Assembly (NCBI GenBank): GCA_005791165.1
Contig: SXXW01000004.1
Span: forward strand, 1 to 64,000
DNA: 64,000 nucleotides
Source: Cytophagaceae bacterium
GTDB lineage: Bacteria > Bacteroidota > Bacteroidia > Cytophagales > Spirosomataceae
Direction of reading: 5' to 3'
The notes beneath the pieces are model-generated. The model was not told where the DNA came from. It saw only the letters and a program-made list of their open reading frames with translations, and did not search any database. A program made the position numbers and the translations under genes. Positions 41,230 to 49,416 of the stretch are shown here, piece after piece. Every line of letters begins with the position of its first letter. Positions within the stretch are counted from its first letter, which is position 1.

Positions 41230-42996
41230 ATGAAAAAACTTATTCTATTCATCAGCATCATTTCATTTTTATCATGCCAAAAAGAGAAAAATACAGCACA
41301 GAAAAACCCTCAGCTTGATAAAATTATTGCAGATTATTATGAGGACCAATTAAAATTAAGTCCTCTCTCTGCGACATTTAATGGGGACAATCGATACAAT
41401 GACTTATTAAATATTGACTTCACGGACAGCCACCGCGCTTTAGTCAAAAGCATGTTAGAAAAATACCAAAAATCAATACAAGAAATTGACCGTGAAAGCT
41501 TAAATACCAATGACCAATTAACCTACGATTTGATCGTAAGAGATGTGAATTTGGGAATGGAAGGACTAAGCTTCCCCGAAAACCTCATCCCATTAAATCA
41601 ATTTTATGGCTTTCATTTGACATTCGCACAATTGGGAAGTGGCTCTGTCATCCAACCCTTTGCAACCGTCAAAGATTATGATAACTGGTCTAAAAGAATG
41701 CTTAAAGGTGCGGCATATTTAGATAGCTCGCTCGTTTATTTCAGAAAAGGAATGGCCGCTGGCCATGTATTACCTAAGGCATTGATTGTTAAAATCATCC
41801 CTCAGCTAGACGCATTTAATGTGAAAGATTTAAAGGAAAGTACATTTTATGGACCTATAAAAAATTTACCAAAAAGCTTTAGCGAAGCAGACAAGAAAAG
41901 GATTACCGAATTATACACCCATAACATTCAGCAAATTATTCTCCCTGCGTATAGCCGTTTGGCTACTTTCATGAAAGAAGAATACTTGCCAAAAGGAAGG
42001 CTAAGTTCAGGGATCAGCGACATCCCAAATGGCAAAGCTTATTATCAATATTTAATTCGCACGATGACCACAACGGATAAATCGGCTGATGAGATTTATC
42101 AAACTGGCCTTTCTGAAGTCAAGCGAATTAAAACCGAGATGGAGAAAACAAAAGATGCGGTTGGTTTTAAAGGTGACTTGAAAGCCTTTTTCGAACACAT
42201 GCGGACGGATCCAAAATTCTTTCCTTTTAAAACCCCTGCAGAAGTACTTGCGGCCTTTGAAACGATTCATAAAAAAATGGAGCCTGCACTTAAAACAATG
42301 TTTGGACGCGTTCCTAAATCACCATTTGAAATTCGTCAAACTGAAGCTTTTCGGGCCGCCTCAGCCTCAGCTGAATATTTTGCTGGCTCTGAAGATGGAA
42401 AAAGACCCGGTATCTTTTATGTGCCGATCACCAATGCAAAGACATTTAACTTGACGAGTGGCATGGAAAGTCTTTTTTTACATGAAGCGATCCCAGGACA
42501 TCATTATCAAATTAGTTTGCAACAAGAAAATGGAGATTTACCTAAATTTAGACGTTTTGGTGGAAACTCAGCTTATGCGGAAGGATGGGCTTTATACACC
42601 GAAAGCTTAGGGAAGGAATTGGGATTATACACAGATCCATATCAATACATGGGAGCTTTGGGGGATGAAATGCACCGTGCCATTCGCTTAGTAGTAGATG
42701 CCGGAATGCACTCCAAAAATATGACTCGAGAAGAGGCCATTAAATTTATGATGGACAATGAACCTCTGAACGAAGAAGGAACGGTCGCTGAAATAGAAAG
42801 ATACATGGCCATCCCAGCACAAGCTTTAAGTTATAAAATAGGGGCGCTCAAAATCAAAGAAATTAGAGAACTTTTGACGAAGCAATTAGGGGCCAAGTTT
42901 AAAATCGCTGACTTCCATGATGAACTTTTAAAGGATGGAAATATGCCATTAGAGGTTTTGGAGAAGAAAATGGACCAATGGGCTAATGGCTTATAA
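41230..42996 (+). CDS. DUF885-family putative metallopeptidase lipoprotein
   Basis: 588 residues. The N-terminus is a lipoprotein signal peptide with lipobox F-L-S-C (Cys16). The DUF885 body is all-alpha and contains the zinc-peptidase-like motif L-H-E-A-I-P-G-H-H (about 417-425) with a possible third ligand in Y-A-E-G-W-A-L-Y-T-E-S-L about 25 residues later. The arrangement recalls M3/M32-type HExxH peptidases, with H-E-x-x-x-G-H-H instead. It should be membrane-anchored in the periplasm or at the surface. Substrate unknown. The 190 or so bases upstream contain no other gene. Confidence 0.88.
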   Translation: MKKLILFISIISFLSCQKEKNTAQKNPQLDKIIADYYEDQLKLSPLSATFNGDNRYNDLLNIDFTDSHRALVKSMLEKYQKSIQEIDRESLNTNDQLTYDLIVRDVNLGMEGLSFPENLIPLNQFYGFHLTFAQLGSGSVIQPFATVKDYDNWSKRMLKGAAYLDSSLVYFRKGMAAGHVLPKALIVKIIPQLDAFNVKDLKESTFYGPIKNLPKSFSEADKKRITELYTHNIQQIILPAYSRLATFMKEEYLPKGRLSSGISDIPNGKAYYQYLIRTMTTTDKSADEIYQTGLSEVKRIKTEMEKTKDAVGFKGDLKAFFEHMRTDPKFFPFKTPAEVLAAFETIHKKMEPALKTMFGRVPKSPFEIRQTEAFRAASASAEYFAGSEDGKRPGIFYVPITNAKTFNLTSGMESLFLHEAIPGHHYQISLQQENGDLPKFRRFGGNSAYAEGWALYTESLGKELGLYTDPYQYMGALGDEMHRAIRLVVDAGMHSKNMTREEAIKFMMDNEPLNEEGTVAEIERYMAIPAQALSYKIGALKIKEIRELLTKQLGAKFKIADFHDELLKDGNMPLEVLEKKMDQWANGL

Positions 42997-43030
42997 AATA
43001 AAACTCAAATATTGTTAAAAAAAATAAGGC

Positions 43031-44011
43031 TTGAAACTCAGCACTGATTTTCCTATTCCCGTAGCTACCCATAAGCTAACAACCACTAGTCGGGTATTGT
43101 GTATGGGCTCCTGTTTTGCAGAAAATATGGGGAAAAGGTTGGATGATTTATCTTTGACATTGCTCAATCAGCCTTTCGGTACACAATTTAATCCCGTTCG
43201 GATTTTAAAAGGCTTAGCGTTTGAAACGCTCAAAGCCACAGATGTATATACCGAAGGAGATTTTTTTTTACATCCTGATTTTCATTCGGATTTCATCAGT
43301 CAAAATCCGGAAAGTTTATTAGCCGAAATTCAGGTAAAACATAAAGAAACCCAGTCATTTTTGAACCAGGCAGATACCCTGTTATTGACCTTCGGAACTG
43401 CCTATTTTTATCACGACAAAATACTCAACAGACCGATCGCAAATTGCCATAAGCAAGCGAGTCAGCGATTTGAGAAACACATGAATCAGGTTTCTGAAAT
43501 CACTGAGGCCTATCGTACATTTATAAAGAGTCATCCCAACATACACCTCATCTTGACCGTTTCGCCCGTGAGGCATACTCGTGATGGCATGATGGAAAAT
43601 TCTGTATCCAAAGCAACACTGCGGTTAGCAGCCCATGAAATTGCCCAGGAATTTCCGGGCCAAGTCACTTATTTCCCAGCTTTTGAGATCATGATGGATG
43701 AGCTGAGGGATTATCGTTTTTATGAAAAAGATTTAATTCATCCCAATGAAATGGCCGTGGATTATATTTGGGGGAAATTCAAAGAGACTTATTTTTCAAG
43801 CGAGTTAGTAGCATTAGAAATTGCATGGGAACGTATAATGGCCACGCTATCTCACCGGCCACATCCCACAAAAAAACATTTACATTTAGCTGCCTTAGAA
43901 AAAATAAAGGGGGAGTTGCCCAGCCTATTCCCTCATGTCGATTATTCGAAGTTAGCTAAAAAATTAGCTGCTGAAATTTTATCATTAAAAGCATCATTTG
44001 GCTCAAAATAA
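43031..44011 (+). CDS. GSCFA-domain protein with a likely TTG start
   Basis: 326 residues containing the G-S-C-F-A-E-N motif (about 26-32) that names the domain, with further family segments T-F-G-T-A-Y-F-Y, L-T-V-S-P-V-R-H-T-R-D-G and the C-terminal D-L-I-H-P-N-E-M-A-V-D-Y-I-W. The fold appears SGNH-hydrolase-like, with Ser27 as nucleophile and the D-x-x-H-P segment as Asp-His pair; the biochemical role is unknown. The only in-frame start that keeps the conserved N-terminal segment (D-F-P-I-P) is the TTG at 43031; the first ATG lies just before the motif and would truncate it. Confidence 0.87.
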   Translation: MKLSTDFPIPVATHKLTTTSRVLCMGSCFAENMGKRLDDLSLTLLNQPFGTQFNPVRILKGLAFETLKATDVYTEGDFFLHPDFHSDFISQNPESLLAEIQVKHKETQSFLNQADTLLLTFGTAYFYHDKILNRPIANCHKQASQRFEKHMNQVSEITEAYRTFIKSHPNIHLILTVSPVRHTRDGMMENSVSKATLRLAAHEIAQEFPGQVTYFPAFEIMMDELRDYRFYEKDLIHPNEMAVDYIWGKFKETYFSSELVALEIAWERIMATLSHRPHPTKKHLHLAALEKIKGELPSLFPHVDYSKLAKKLAAEILSLKASFGSK

Positions 44012-44025
44012 ACAGCAAAAACCTG

Positions 44026-44033
44026 TATATTTG
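44026..44033 (+). promoter_or_regulatory. Candidate -7 box of mrp
   Basis: TATATTTG, 23 bases before the mrp ATG, matches TAnnTTTG. A TTTG at 43997-44000 lies 25 bases upstream, more than the usual spacing. Confidence 0.45.
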
Positions 44034-44056
44034 AGGTTTGAATATTAAAATCGAAC

Positions 44057-45136
44057 ATGGGAGAATTAAGTGTAAGTAAAGAACTGATTATAGGCGCCTT
44101 AAGTACCGTCCAAGAACCTGACTTGAAAAAAGATTTGGTCACCTTAGGAATGATTAAGGATGTCGAATTGGGAGTTGGCGAAGTTCGATTTACCGTGGTT
44201 TTAACCACGCCGGCATGCCCTTTAAAGGAAAAAATCCGTAAAGATTGCGAGGATGCCATTCACAATTTAGTCCATCCTGACCTAAAGGTTGTGATTCAAA
44301 TGACTGCTGAAGTAACTAGTTTATCAGCGGCTGATCCATTAATTCCCGGAGTCAAAAATGTGATTGCCATTGCCTCGGGTAAAGGGGGTGTGGGTAAGTC
44401 GACGGTGACGGCCAACCTAGCCATGGCGCTTAAAAATCTGGGAGCTAAAGTAGGTATTTTAGATGCTGATATTTCAGGTCCATCCATACCTGTGATGTTT
44501 GGTGCGGAGGATTTACAGCCTTTGGTGGAAGAAATAAATGGCAAGAATCGCATTCAACCCATCATGCAATATGGGATAAAAATGATCTCAATGGGGTTTT
44601 TGGCCCCATCAGACAGTCCTGTGCCATGGCGAGGTCCTATGATGACGCAGGCATTACGCCAATTTTTTGGAGATACGAATTGGGGTGAGTTGGATTACTT
44701 ATTGATCGATCTTCCTCCAGGAACCTCTGACATTCATTTAACGCTGGTCCAATTGATCAAATTGACAGGAGCAGTGATTGTAACCACCCCTCAAAAAGTA
44801 GCCTTATCAGATGCAACCAAAGGTTTGCAATTTTTTAACCAGGCGGGAATTAATGTTCCCTTGTTGGGTTTAGTCGAAAATATGGCTTATTTTACACCCG
44901 AAGAATTGCCTGAAAATAAATATTATTTGTTTGGCAAAGACGGAGGTAAAATGTTAGCTGAAAAATATAAAGTGCCATTTTTGGGCGAATTGCCCTTAAT
45001 ACAAGCGATCCGAGAAGCGGGCGACGAGGGAAAACCTATAGCATCCACGGACGGGCTTAGCGCAAATGCTTTTATACACATTGCTACCAATTTAGCCCAA
45101 CAAATTGCAATTAGTAACGCACAATCAAACGCTTAA
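44057..45136 (+). CDS. Mrp/ApbC-family iron-sulfur cluster carrier P-loop ATPase
   Basis: 359 residues. An N-terminal MIP18/DUF59 domain (about 5-85, with T-T-P-A-C-P-L) precedes the ParA/MinD-like ATPase: G-K-G-G-V-G-K-S-T (108-116), D-A-D-I-S-G-P-S-I-P and L-L-I-D-L-P-P-G-T-S-D. It should transfer Fe-S clusters to apo-proteins in the cytoplasm. The C-terminal CxxC that binds the cluster at the dimer interface in many Mrp proteins is missing; the place after E-N-M-A-Y-F reads T-P-E-E-L-P. I believe this variant is common in Bacteroidota. An NFU-type scaffold gene follows after 3 bases, which supports the role. Confidence 0.93.
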   Translation: MGELSVSKELIIGALSTVQEPDLKKDLVTLGMIKDVELGVGEVRFTVVLTTPACPLKEKIRKDCEDAIHNLVHPDLKVVIQMTAEVTSLSAADPLIPGVKNVIAIASGKGGVGKSTVTANLAMALKNLGAKVGILDADISGPSIPVMFGAEDLQPLVEEINGKNRIQPIMQYGIKMISMGFLAPSDSPVPWRGPMMTQALRQFFGDTNWGELDYLLIDLPPGTSDIHLTLVQLIKLTGAVIVTTPQKVALSDATKGLQFFNQAGINVPLLGLVENMAYFTPEELPENKYYLFGKDGGKMLAEKYKVPFLGELPLIQAIREAGDEGKPIASTDGLSANAFIHIATNLAQQIAISNAQSNA

Positions 45137-45139
45137 CCT

Positions 45140-45394
45140 ATGGAAAATCATCCACTTTATGCTCGAATTCAATCAGCACTTGACAGCATTCGTCCTTACT
45201 TGATTGCAGATGGAGGCAATGTGGAAATCGTGGAAATTTCAGAAGAAAATGAGCTCAAATTGTCTTTAGTTGGCAATTGCAAATCCTGTAATATGTCGGC
45301 AATGACCTTCAGAGCCGGTGTAGAGGAAGCGGTAAAAAGGGAAGTTCCCGAAGTTAAGTCGGTGGTAGAAATCAGCCAAATTATCCCCCAGTAA
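45140..45394 (+). CDS. NFU-type (NifU C-terminal domain) iron-sulfur scaffold protein
   Basis: 84 residues, a single NifU C-terminal domain. The motif G-N-C-K-S-C-N-M-S places cysteines at 47 and 50, the CxxC that holds a cluster between two monomers. P-Y-L-I-A-D-G-G-N-V-E-I-V near the N-terminus is also typical. Its position between mrp and a Ddl-like gene, with gaps of only 3 bases on each side, indicates one transcript and cooperation with Mrp in Fe-S delivery. Confidence 0.95.
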   Translation: MENHPLYARIQSALDSIRPYLIADGGNVEIVEISEENELKLSLVGNCKSCNMSAMTFRAGVEEAVKREVPEVKSVVEISQIIPQ

Positions 45395-45397
45395 TTT

Positions 45398-47107
45398 ATG
45401 ATGCGCATTGGAATTTTATTTGGTGGCCAAGCAAGAGAACGTGAAATTAGTTTTGCCGGCGGAAAGACGGCCATGGCGCATATCAACAAATCATTATTCA
45501 AACCCGTGCTTATATTTGTAGACAGTTTGGGTCATTTTATTTTGATTAAAGAATCGCTCATTTTTGAAGAGTCGATCCGTGATTTTTTCCCTCCCAAACG
45601 ATATCAAACAGCACCATTTTCCGTTTACATTGAATCTTTAGAAAATCAAAATCCTGAGGCTTATGCTCAAATTATTCAGGAGATTGGTGTTCAGATTTTT
45701 CCTGAAAACTTTAAAGATCATTTCGATTTTGCATTTATTGCCATGCATGGCCCTGGCGCGGAAGATGGAAGTATTCAAGGATTATTAGAATGGTTTAACA
45801 TCCCCTATTCCGGCCCTGGTTTATTAGGATCAGCGATCGGAATAGATAAGTCGAAGCAAAATGAATGGCTTCAAAAAAGCGTAGGACTAGATAAAAAATT
45901 CTTCACGTTAAAGAGGGATGATTACGAGAAATATGGCCGAGAAATATTATTTGAGCAAGTTAAAAAAGAAATAGGTGTGCCATTTGTGGCCAAAGCTCCT
46001 CATCAAGGATCGTCGATTGGCTTAGCATTTGTCAAAAAAGATTCCTTAGAGGATTTTGACCAGGCAATCAAAAAATGCCTGTTCATCTCCGAGATTTACC
46101 GGGAAGATTGGATTAAATTAACCGAGGAAGATCAAATCGATTTACTTCAAAAAATGGTCAATTTAGACGAGGGAATAGGCTTTCCAGTGATATTCCAACA
46201 TCAAATTTTCCAGCATCCTAGTGGACTTTTAACCGAGTTACAATCGTATTTTTTACAAGGAGTAACTAAGGCGGTTATTCATTCCATTCATTCGGAAGAT
46301 TCCATTTTATTGGAATCGTTTGTGAATGGAGCGGAATTTAGTTGCGGGGTCATTCAGACACCCGATGGTGAGTCGGTTGCCCTACCGCCGACTGAAATTG
46401 TTATTGACGATTCCGTGGAAGTTTTCGATTTTAATGCCAAATACAAGTCTAAGGCCACACGAAAAAGAATTCCAATGGATGCTAGTTTAGCCCATTTGAA
46501 AATGATTCAGGAGCAAGTTAAAAAAGCTTTTGACGACTTGGGTTTTGGGGTTTGCACGCGAATAGACGGATTTTTAAGCCCTGAGGGAATGGTCATTTTA
46601 CATGATCCAAATACCATTCCTGGCATGTCGCCTAGCTCGCTGATCTTTAAACAAACGGCTGAAATTGGATTAACTGTGACGGATACCATTACTTATTTCA
46701 TTAGGCAATCGATTCGCGAACGGATGTCGACGGGTAAAAATTACCATGCCCTTAGAAAACAATTAAACCTGTTAGATAACGAGATCAAAGAATTGTTGGC
46801 CTTAAAATCTAGCCAGACAGCAGTCCAACTAGAAATTTCGGGAAATACGGAAGAAAGTTTTGAAGAGAGTTTCCAGAAAACGAAGTTGGAATTAATTAAA
46901 ATCGCCTCGGCGGGCAACATCGCTTTTCAAGTGACTACGCCTATGGAGGTTGAAGAAGGTGAAATTTTGATGCCCTTGCACATTTCCCATTTAAGTAAAG
47001 ATTCAGGAAAAGAAATGCTCGAGTTGATACATCGTGGGGTGCATCCCTTGATTGCCCATACTAGGGAAGCCGCCAAAGACATTACTTCTTTTTTTACCAA
47101 CATATAA
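45398..47107 (+). CDS. D-alanine-D-alanine ligase-like ATP-grasp protein, enlarged
   Basis: 569 residues against about 310-370 for ordinary Ddl. The start I-G-I-L-F-G-G-Q-A-R-E-R-E-I-S-F-A-G-G fits Ddl (G-G-x-S-x-E-x-x-V-S), as do M-H-G-P-G-A-E-D-G-S-I-Q-G (about 116-128), Y-S-G-P-G-L-L-G-S-A-I-G-I-D-K, V-A-K-A-P-H-Q-G-S-S-I-G and D-P-N-T-I-P-G-M-S-P-S-S (403-414). An insertion of about 75 residues (about 225-302) interrupts the ATP-grasp domain, and about 130 residues are added after 440. The glutamate normally before the N-T-x-P-G-M motif is replaced by Asp403. It could be a divergent Ddl or a ligase for another dipeptide or carboxylate. Confidence 0.78.
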   Translation: MMRIGILFGGQAREREISFAGGKTAMAHINKSLFKPVLIFVDSLGHFILIKESLIFEESIRDFFPPKRYQTAPFSVYIESLENQNPEAYAQIIQEIGVQIFPENFKDHFDFAFIAMHGPGAEDGSIQGLLEWFNIPYSGPGLLGSAIGIDKSKQNEWLQKSVGLDKKFFTLKRDDYEKYGREILFEQVKKEIGVPFVAKAPHQGSSIGLAFVKKDSLEDFDQAIKKCLFISEIYREDWIKLTEEDQIDLLQKMVNLDEGIGFPVIFQHQIFQHPSGLLTELQSYFLQGVTKAVIHSIHSEDSILLESFVNGAEFSCGVIQTPDGESVALPPTEIVIDDSVEVFDFNAKYKSKATRKRIPMDASLAHLKMIQEQVKKAFDDLGFGVCTRIDGFLSPEGMVILHDPNTIPGMSPSSLIFKQTAEIGLTVTDTITYFIRQSIRERMSTGKNYHALRKQLNLLDNEIKELLALKSSQTAVQLEISGNTEESFEESFQKTKLELIKIASAGNIAFQVTTPMEVEEGEILMPLHISHLSKDSGKEMLELIHRGVHPLIAHTREAAKDITSFFTNI

Positions 47108-47111
47108 TCGC

Positions 47112-47630
47112 ATGGAATTAAATCCACTTCAATATCCCATTGGGAAATTTGCTGCTCCAGAAATTATCACCCCTGAAATCAGAAAAAACTGGATTAAGAC
47201 AATTGATGAATTTCCTGATTTATTAGCCATAGCAGCTTCAAAACATTCGGAAGCTACCTTGAAAAAAGCATACCGACCAGGGGGCTGGACGGCTCGCCAA
47301 GTGATTCATCACATGTTTGATAGCCACATGAATTGCTATATACGATTTAAAAAAGCATTAAATGAGGATAATCCAACCATCATGCCCTATTCAGAAAATG
47401 ACTGGGCCCACATGCCGGATGGCGACGAAGCTCCTATTGATTGGTCCATCACAGGCGTCAAATCCGTGCATCAGCGCTGGGTTTATTTAATGAATACCTT
47501 GCAAGAATCAGATTGGACGAAAACATATTTTCACCCAGAGCGAGGAATTACTTATCCTTTAGACCGAGTATTAGGTATTTATGCTTGGCATTGTACCCAT
47601 CATCTAAAACATATCGAGTCCGTTTTATAG
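47112..47630 (+). CDS. DinB/YfiT-family protein, bacillithiol S-transferase (BstA)-like
   Basis: 172 residues from the ATG at 47112, which follows the upstream stop by 4 bases; a longer ORF starting inside the ligase gene lacks support. It has the four-helix DinB-like fold with three metal-binding histidines at expected places: Q-V-I-H-H-M-F-D-S-H-M-N in the middle and W-H-C-T-H-H-L-K-H-I near the end. The N-terminal Y-P-I-G-K-F ... I-x-x-L-P/F-D-L pattern is that of the YfiT/BstA group, which conjugates bacillithiol to electrophiles. Cytoplasmic. Whether this organism makes bacillithiol is not visible here. Confidence 0.85.
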   Translation: MELNPLQYPIGKFAAPEIITPEIRKNWIKTIDEFPDLLAIAASKHSEATLKKAYRPGGWTARQVIHHMFDSHMNCYIRFKKALNEDNPTIMPYSENDWAHMPDGDEAPIDWSITGVKSVHQRWVYLMNTLQESDWTKTYFHPERGITYPLDRVLGIYAWHCTHHLKHIESVL

Positions 47631-47668
47631 CCTTCGATTTTTGAAATAAATAGTTAAATAAAACGGCG

Positions 47669-47797
47669 CTACTTTGTTTTTGCTTTGTTTTTATTCCAAG
47701 GAGCTGTCGTATTTCGAGCCATATCGACAGCGAGCGCAATCATAAGTAGGGTAAATAAGATAAAAATCCAACGAAAAATTAGGCGATTTTTTTGCAT
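47669..47797 (-). CDS. 42-residue single-pass membrane protein
   Basis: A short ORF not overlapped by any other convincing gene. It begins M-Q-K-N-R-L-I-F-R-W, has a hydrophobic helix (about 11-24, ending L-A-V-D), and a conserved-looking tail M-A-R-N-T-T-A-P-W-N-K-N-K followed by lysines. The start is 4 bases after the stop of the SixA-like gene, so it would be the third gene of that operon. Positive charges on both sides of the helix leave topology open. I do not know the function. It was found by direct reading of the gap between genes; its size leaves some doubt. Confidence 0.62.
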   Translation of the reverse strand: MQKNRLIFRWIFILFTLLMIALAVDMARNTTAPWNKNKAKTK

Positions 47798-47801
47798 AGC
47801 G

Positions 47802-48260
47802 TTAATGTATAAAATTGACCATGGCGCTTCCTTTTATTATTTCATCCCATGTATTAGCCAAAGGCCAATGCAAATGTACACACGAAGATGTTTCCATTTG
47901 AATCATTTCTCCAGAAAAATAGGATGCGGCATATGAAATAGATGGATTGTGGGCTACTAAATAAATAATATCGTGGGAGCTGCTCACTATTTTTTCCACA
48001 TATTGGGGACCAGTGGCATGGTACCAATACTCATCAAAAGATTCTCCTGATTTTGGGACGTTTGCCATCAATATTTCAGCCGTTTCAATCGTTCTATTCG
48101 TATTAGAGATGTACCAAAAACCGTCAGGAAAATTATTATTCATAAAAATACTTTTCAATTCCTGCGCTTCTTCTAAGCCCCTAATAGACAACTTACGGCT
48201 TTCGTCGGGAAGTAAATAGGGCCCAGCATGCGCATGTCGAATCAAAAAGAGATCTTTCAT
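47802..48260 (-). CDS. SixA-like histidine phosphatase
   Basis: 152 residues of the small histidine-phosphatase (phosphoglycerate-mutase-like) fold. The catalytic R-H-A is in F-L-I-R-H-A-H-A (His9), and a second motif V-A-H-N-P-S-I-S carries the other histidine. S-N-T-N-R-T-I-E-T-A-E-I-L corresponds to the usual S-P-A-x-R-T-x-Q-T-A segment. SixA removes phosphate from histidine-phosphorylated proteins in some bacteria; here the substrate is not known. The start overlaps the end of the gamma-carbonic-anhydrase gene by 4 bases. Confidence 0.87.
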   Translation of the reverse strand: MKDLFLIRHAHAGPYLLPDESRKLSIRGLEEAQELKSIFMNNNFPDGFWYISNTNRTIETAEILMANVPKSGESFDEYWYHATGPQYVEKIVSSSHDIIYLVAHNPSISYAASYFSGEMIQMETSSCVHLHWPLANTWDEIIKGSAMVNFIH

Positions 48261-48760
48261 TCCCTAAAATCAGCTTGTGTTAGCAAGGGAAATTCGCCCG
48301 CAGCGTGTCTTTCTCCCATCATAATGTAATGATCTGCCCCTTCTTTTAAACGGCTTATTTGATCCTCAGAAAGTATTTTTACGACCTTAGCCGGCATACC
48401 CAACACCAGAGAAAAATCAGGAATAATCATTCCTTCGGTAACTAATGCATGAGCGCCAATTAAACAAAACCGGCCAATCTGAGCTCGATTTAGAATCGTA
48501 GCATGCATCCCAATAAGAGATCCTTCGCCTACCGTAGCACCATGAACAATCGCAGAATGGCCAACCGTAACCCTAGGACCTATAATTGTTTTATCTCCTT
48601 CGTCGGCATGCAAGACCGCATTGTCTTGAATATTACAGCCCTCCCCTAAAATAATTTCTTCCACATCTGCGCGAATAACAGCTCCATGCCAGACAGAAAC
48701 ATCTTTCGAAATAAGTACTCTGCCCATTACTGAGGCCGTAGGTGCGATATAAATTGCCAT
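48257..48760 (-). CDS. Gamma-carbonic-anhydrase-like hexapeptide-repeat protein
   Basis: 167 residues from the ATG at 48760; a start 36 bases earlier would lie upstream of the predicted promoter box. Left-handed beta-helix repeats run through most of the protein, such as I-x-L-G-E-G-C-N-I-Q-D-N-A-V-L-H. Histidines in V-G-H-S-A-I-V-H-G and G-M-H-A sit where gamma-class carbonic anhydrases bind zinc or iron. Family members form trimers in the cytoplasm; activity varies. First gene of an apparent operon with the SixA-like and 42-residue genes, divergent from a methyltransferase. Confidence 0.92.
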   Translation of the reverse strand: MAIYIAPTASVMGRVLISKDVSVWHGAVIRADVEEIILGEGCNIQDNAVLHADEGDKTIIGPRVTVGHSAIVHGATVGEGSLIGMHATILNRAQIGRFCLIGAHALVTEGMIIPDFSLVLGMPAKVVKILSEDQISRLKEGADHYIMMGERHAAGEFPLLTQADFRE

Positions 48761-48777
48761 TTTAAAATAATTATTTT

Positions 48778-48785
48778 CAAATATA
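48778..48785 (-). promoter_or_regulatory. Candidate -7 box of the gamma-carbonic-anhydrase operon
   Basis: TATATTTG on the minus strand, 17 bases before the ATG at 48760. It matches TAnnTTTG and supports the shorter start. Confidence 0.45.
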
Positions 48786-48794
48786 CCATGCTTC

Positions 48795-49355
48795 ATGATT
48801 TATCCATTAATTTATACCCAAATGAAAGAACTTTTAAAATTTACGCCCTGGAAAAATACCGATACCCTCGTTTCTTTAGGTTGTGGATCTGGTTGGTGGG
48901 AAATAAATTGTGTGATTCATCAGCCTGCTGGCCAATTAATTTTAGTCGATCATGATTTTCAGGCTCTGACGAATGAGGAAGTTGGCGAATCCATTTCCTA
49001 TTTCGAAAACACAACAAACAAAAAAAACACAACACCCATTTTCGTAAAAAACGAAGACGTTCACGCATTAACGTTAGAAAAAGAAATGGCTGATTGGGTA
49101 TTCATTTTCAATGCCTTGCATGAATTCAATCAAATCGATTTAGTACTTCAAGAGGCTTTCCGAATAGTAAAAAAAGGGGGGAGATTATTCATTGAAGAAG
49201 AAATATCAATTTCAATTCCACTCATTCATGAGGGTTGTGGAAAAAAATTATTCTTCACTGAAGAGTTGATTACCCTCGTAGCCGAAGCTGGTTTTAACAT
49301 GATAGACCAAAAGCGAAAAGACGAAAAAGCTATTTATCTATTATTCGAAAAATGA
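48795..49355 (+). CDS. Class I SAM-dependent methyltransferase
   Basis: 186 residues. The SAM-binding motif is L-V-S-L-G-C-G-S-G-W-W-E-I (about 26-38), followed by the acidic end of strand 2 (L-I-L-V-D-H-D), motif F-N-A-L-H-E-F and I-V-K-K-G-G-R-L-F-I-E-E-E, as in the UbiE/Methyltransf_11 type. The acceptor is unknown. It starts divergently from the carbonic-anhydrase operon; an internal ATG (residue 10) is an alternative start that would leave the SAM site intact. Cytoplasmic. Confidence 0.85.
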   Translation: MIYPLIYTQMKELLKFTPWKNTDTLVSLGCGSGWWEINCVIHQPAGQLILVDHDFQALTNEEVGESISYFENTTNKKNTTPIFVKNEDVHALTLEKEMADWVFIFNALHEFNQIDLVLQEAFRIVKKGGRLFIEEEISISIPLIHEGCGKKLFFTEELITLVAEAGFNMIDQKRKDEKAIYLLFEK

Positions 49356-49416
49356 AAATTTTGATTTAGTTTAATTTAAATCATTTTCGCAAATTTGCAT
49401 TTGAATCTATTTCATT

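Noticed and set aside
47052-47111. Upstream extension of the DinB/BstA-like gene starting inside the ligase gene
   Set aside because: The extension is hydrophobic and unrelated to the family N-terminus; the ATG at 47112, 4 bases after the ligase stop, fits better.
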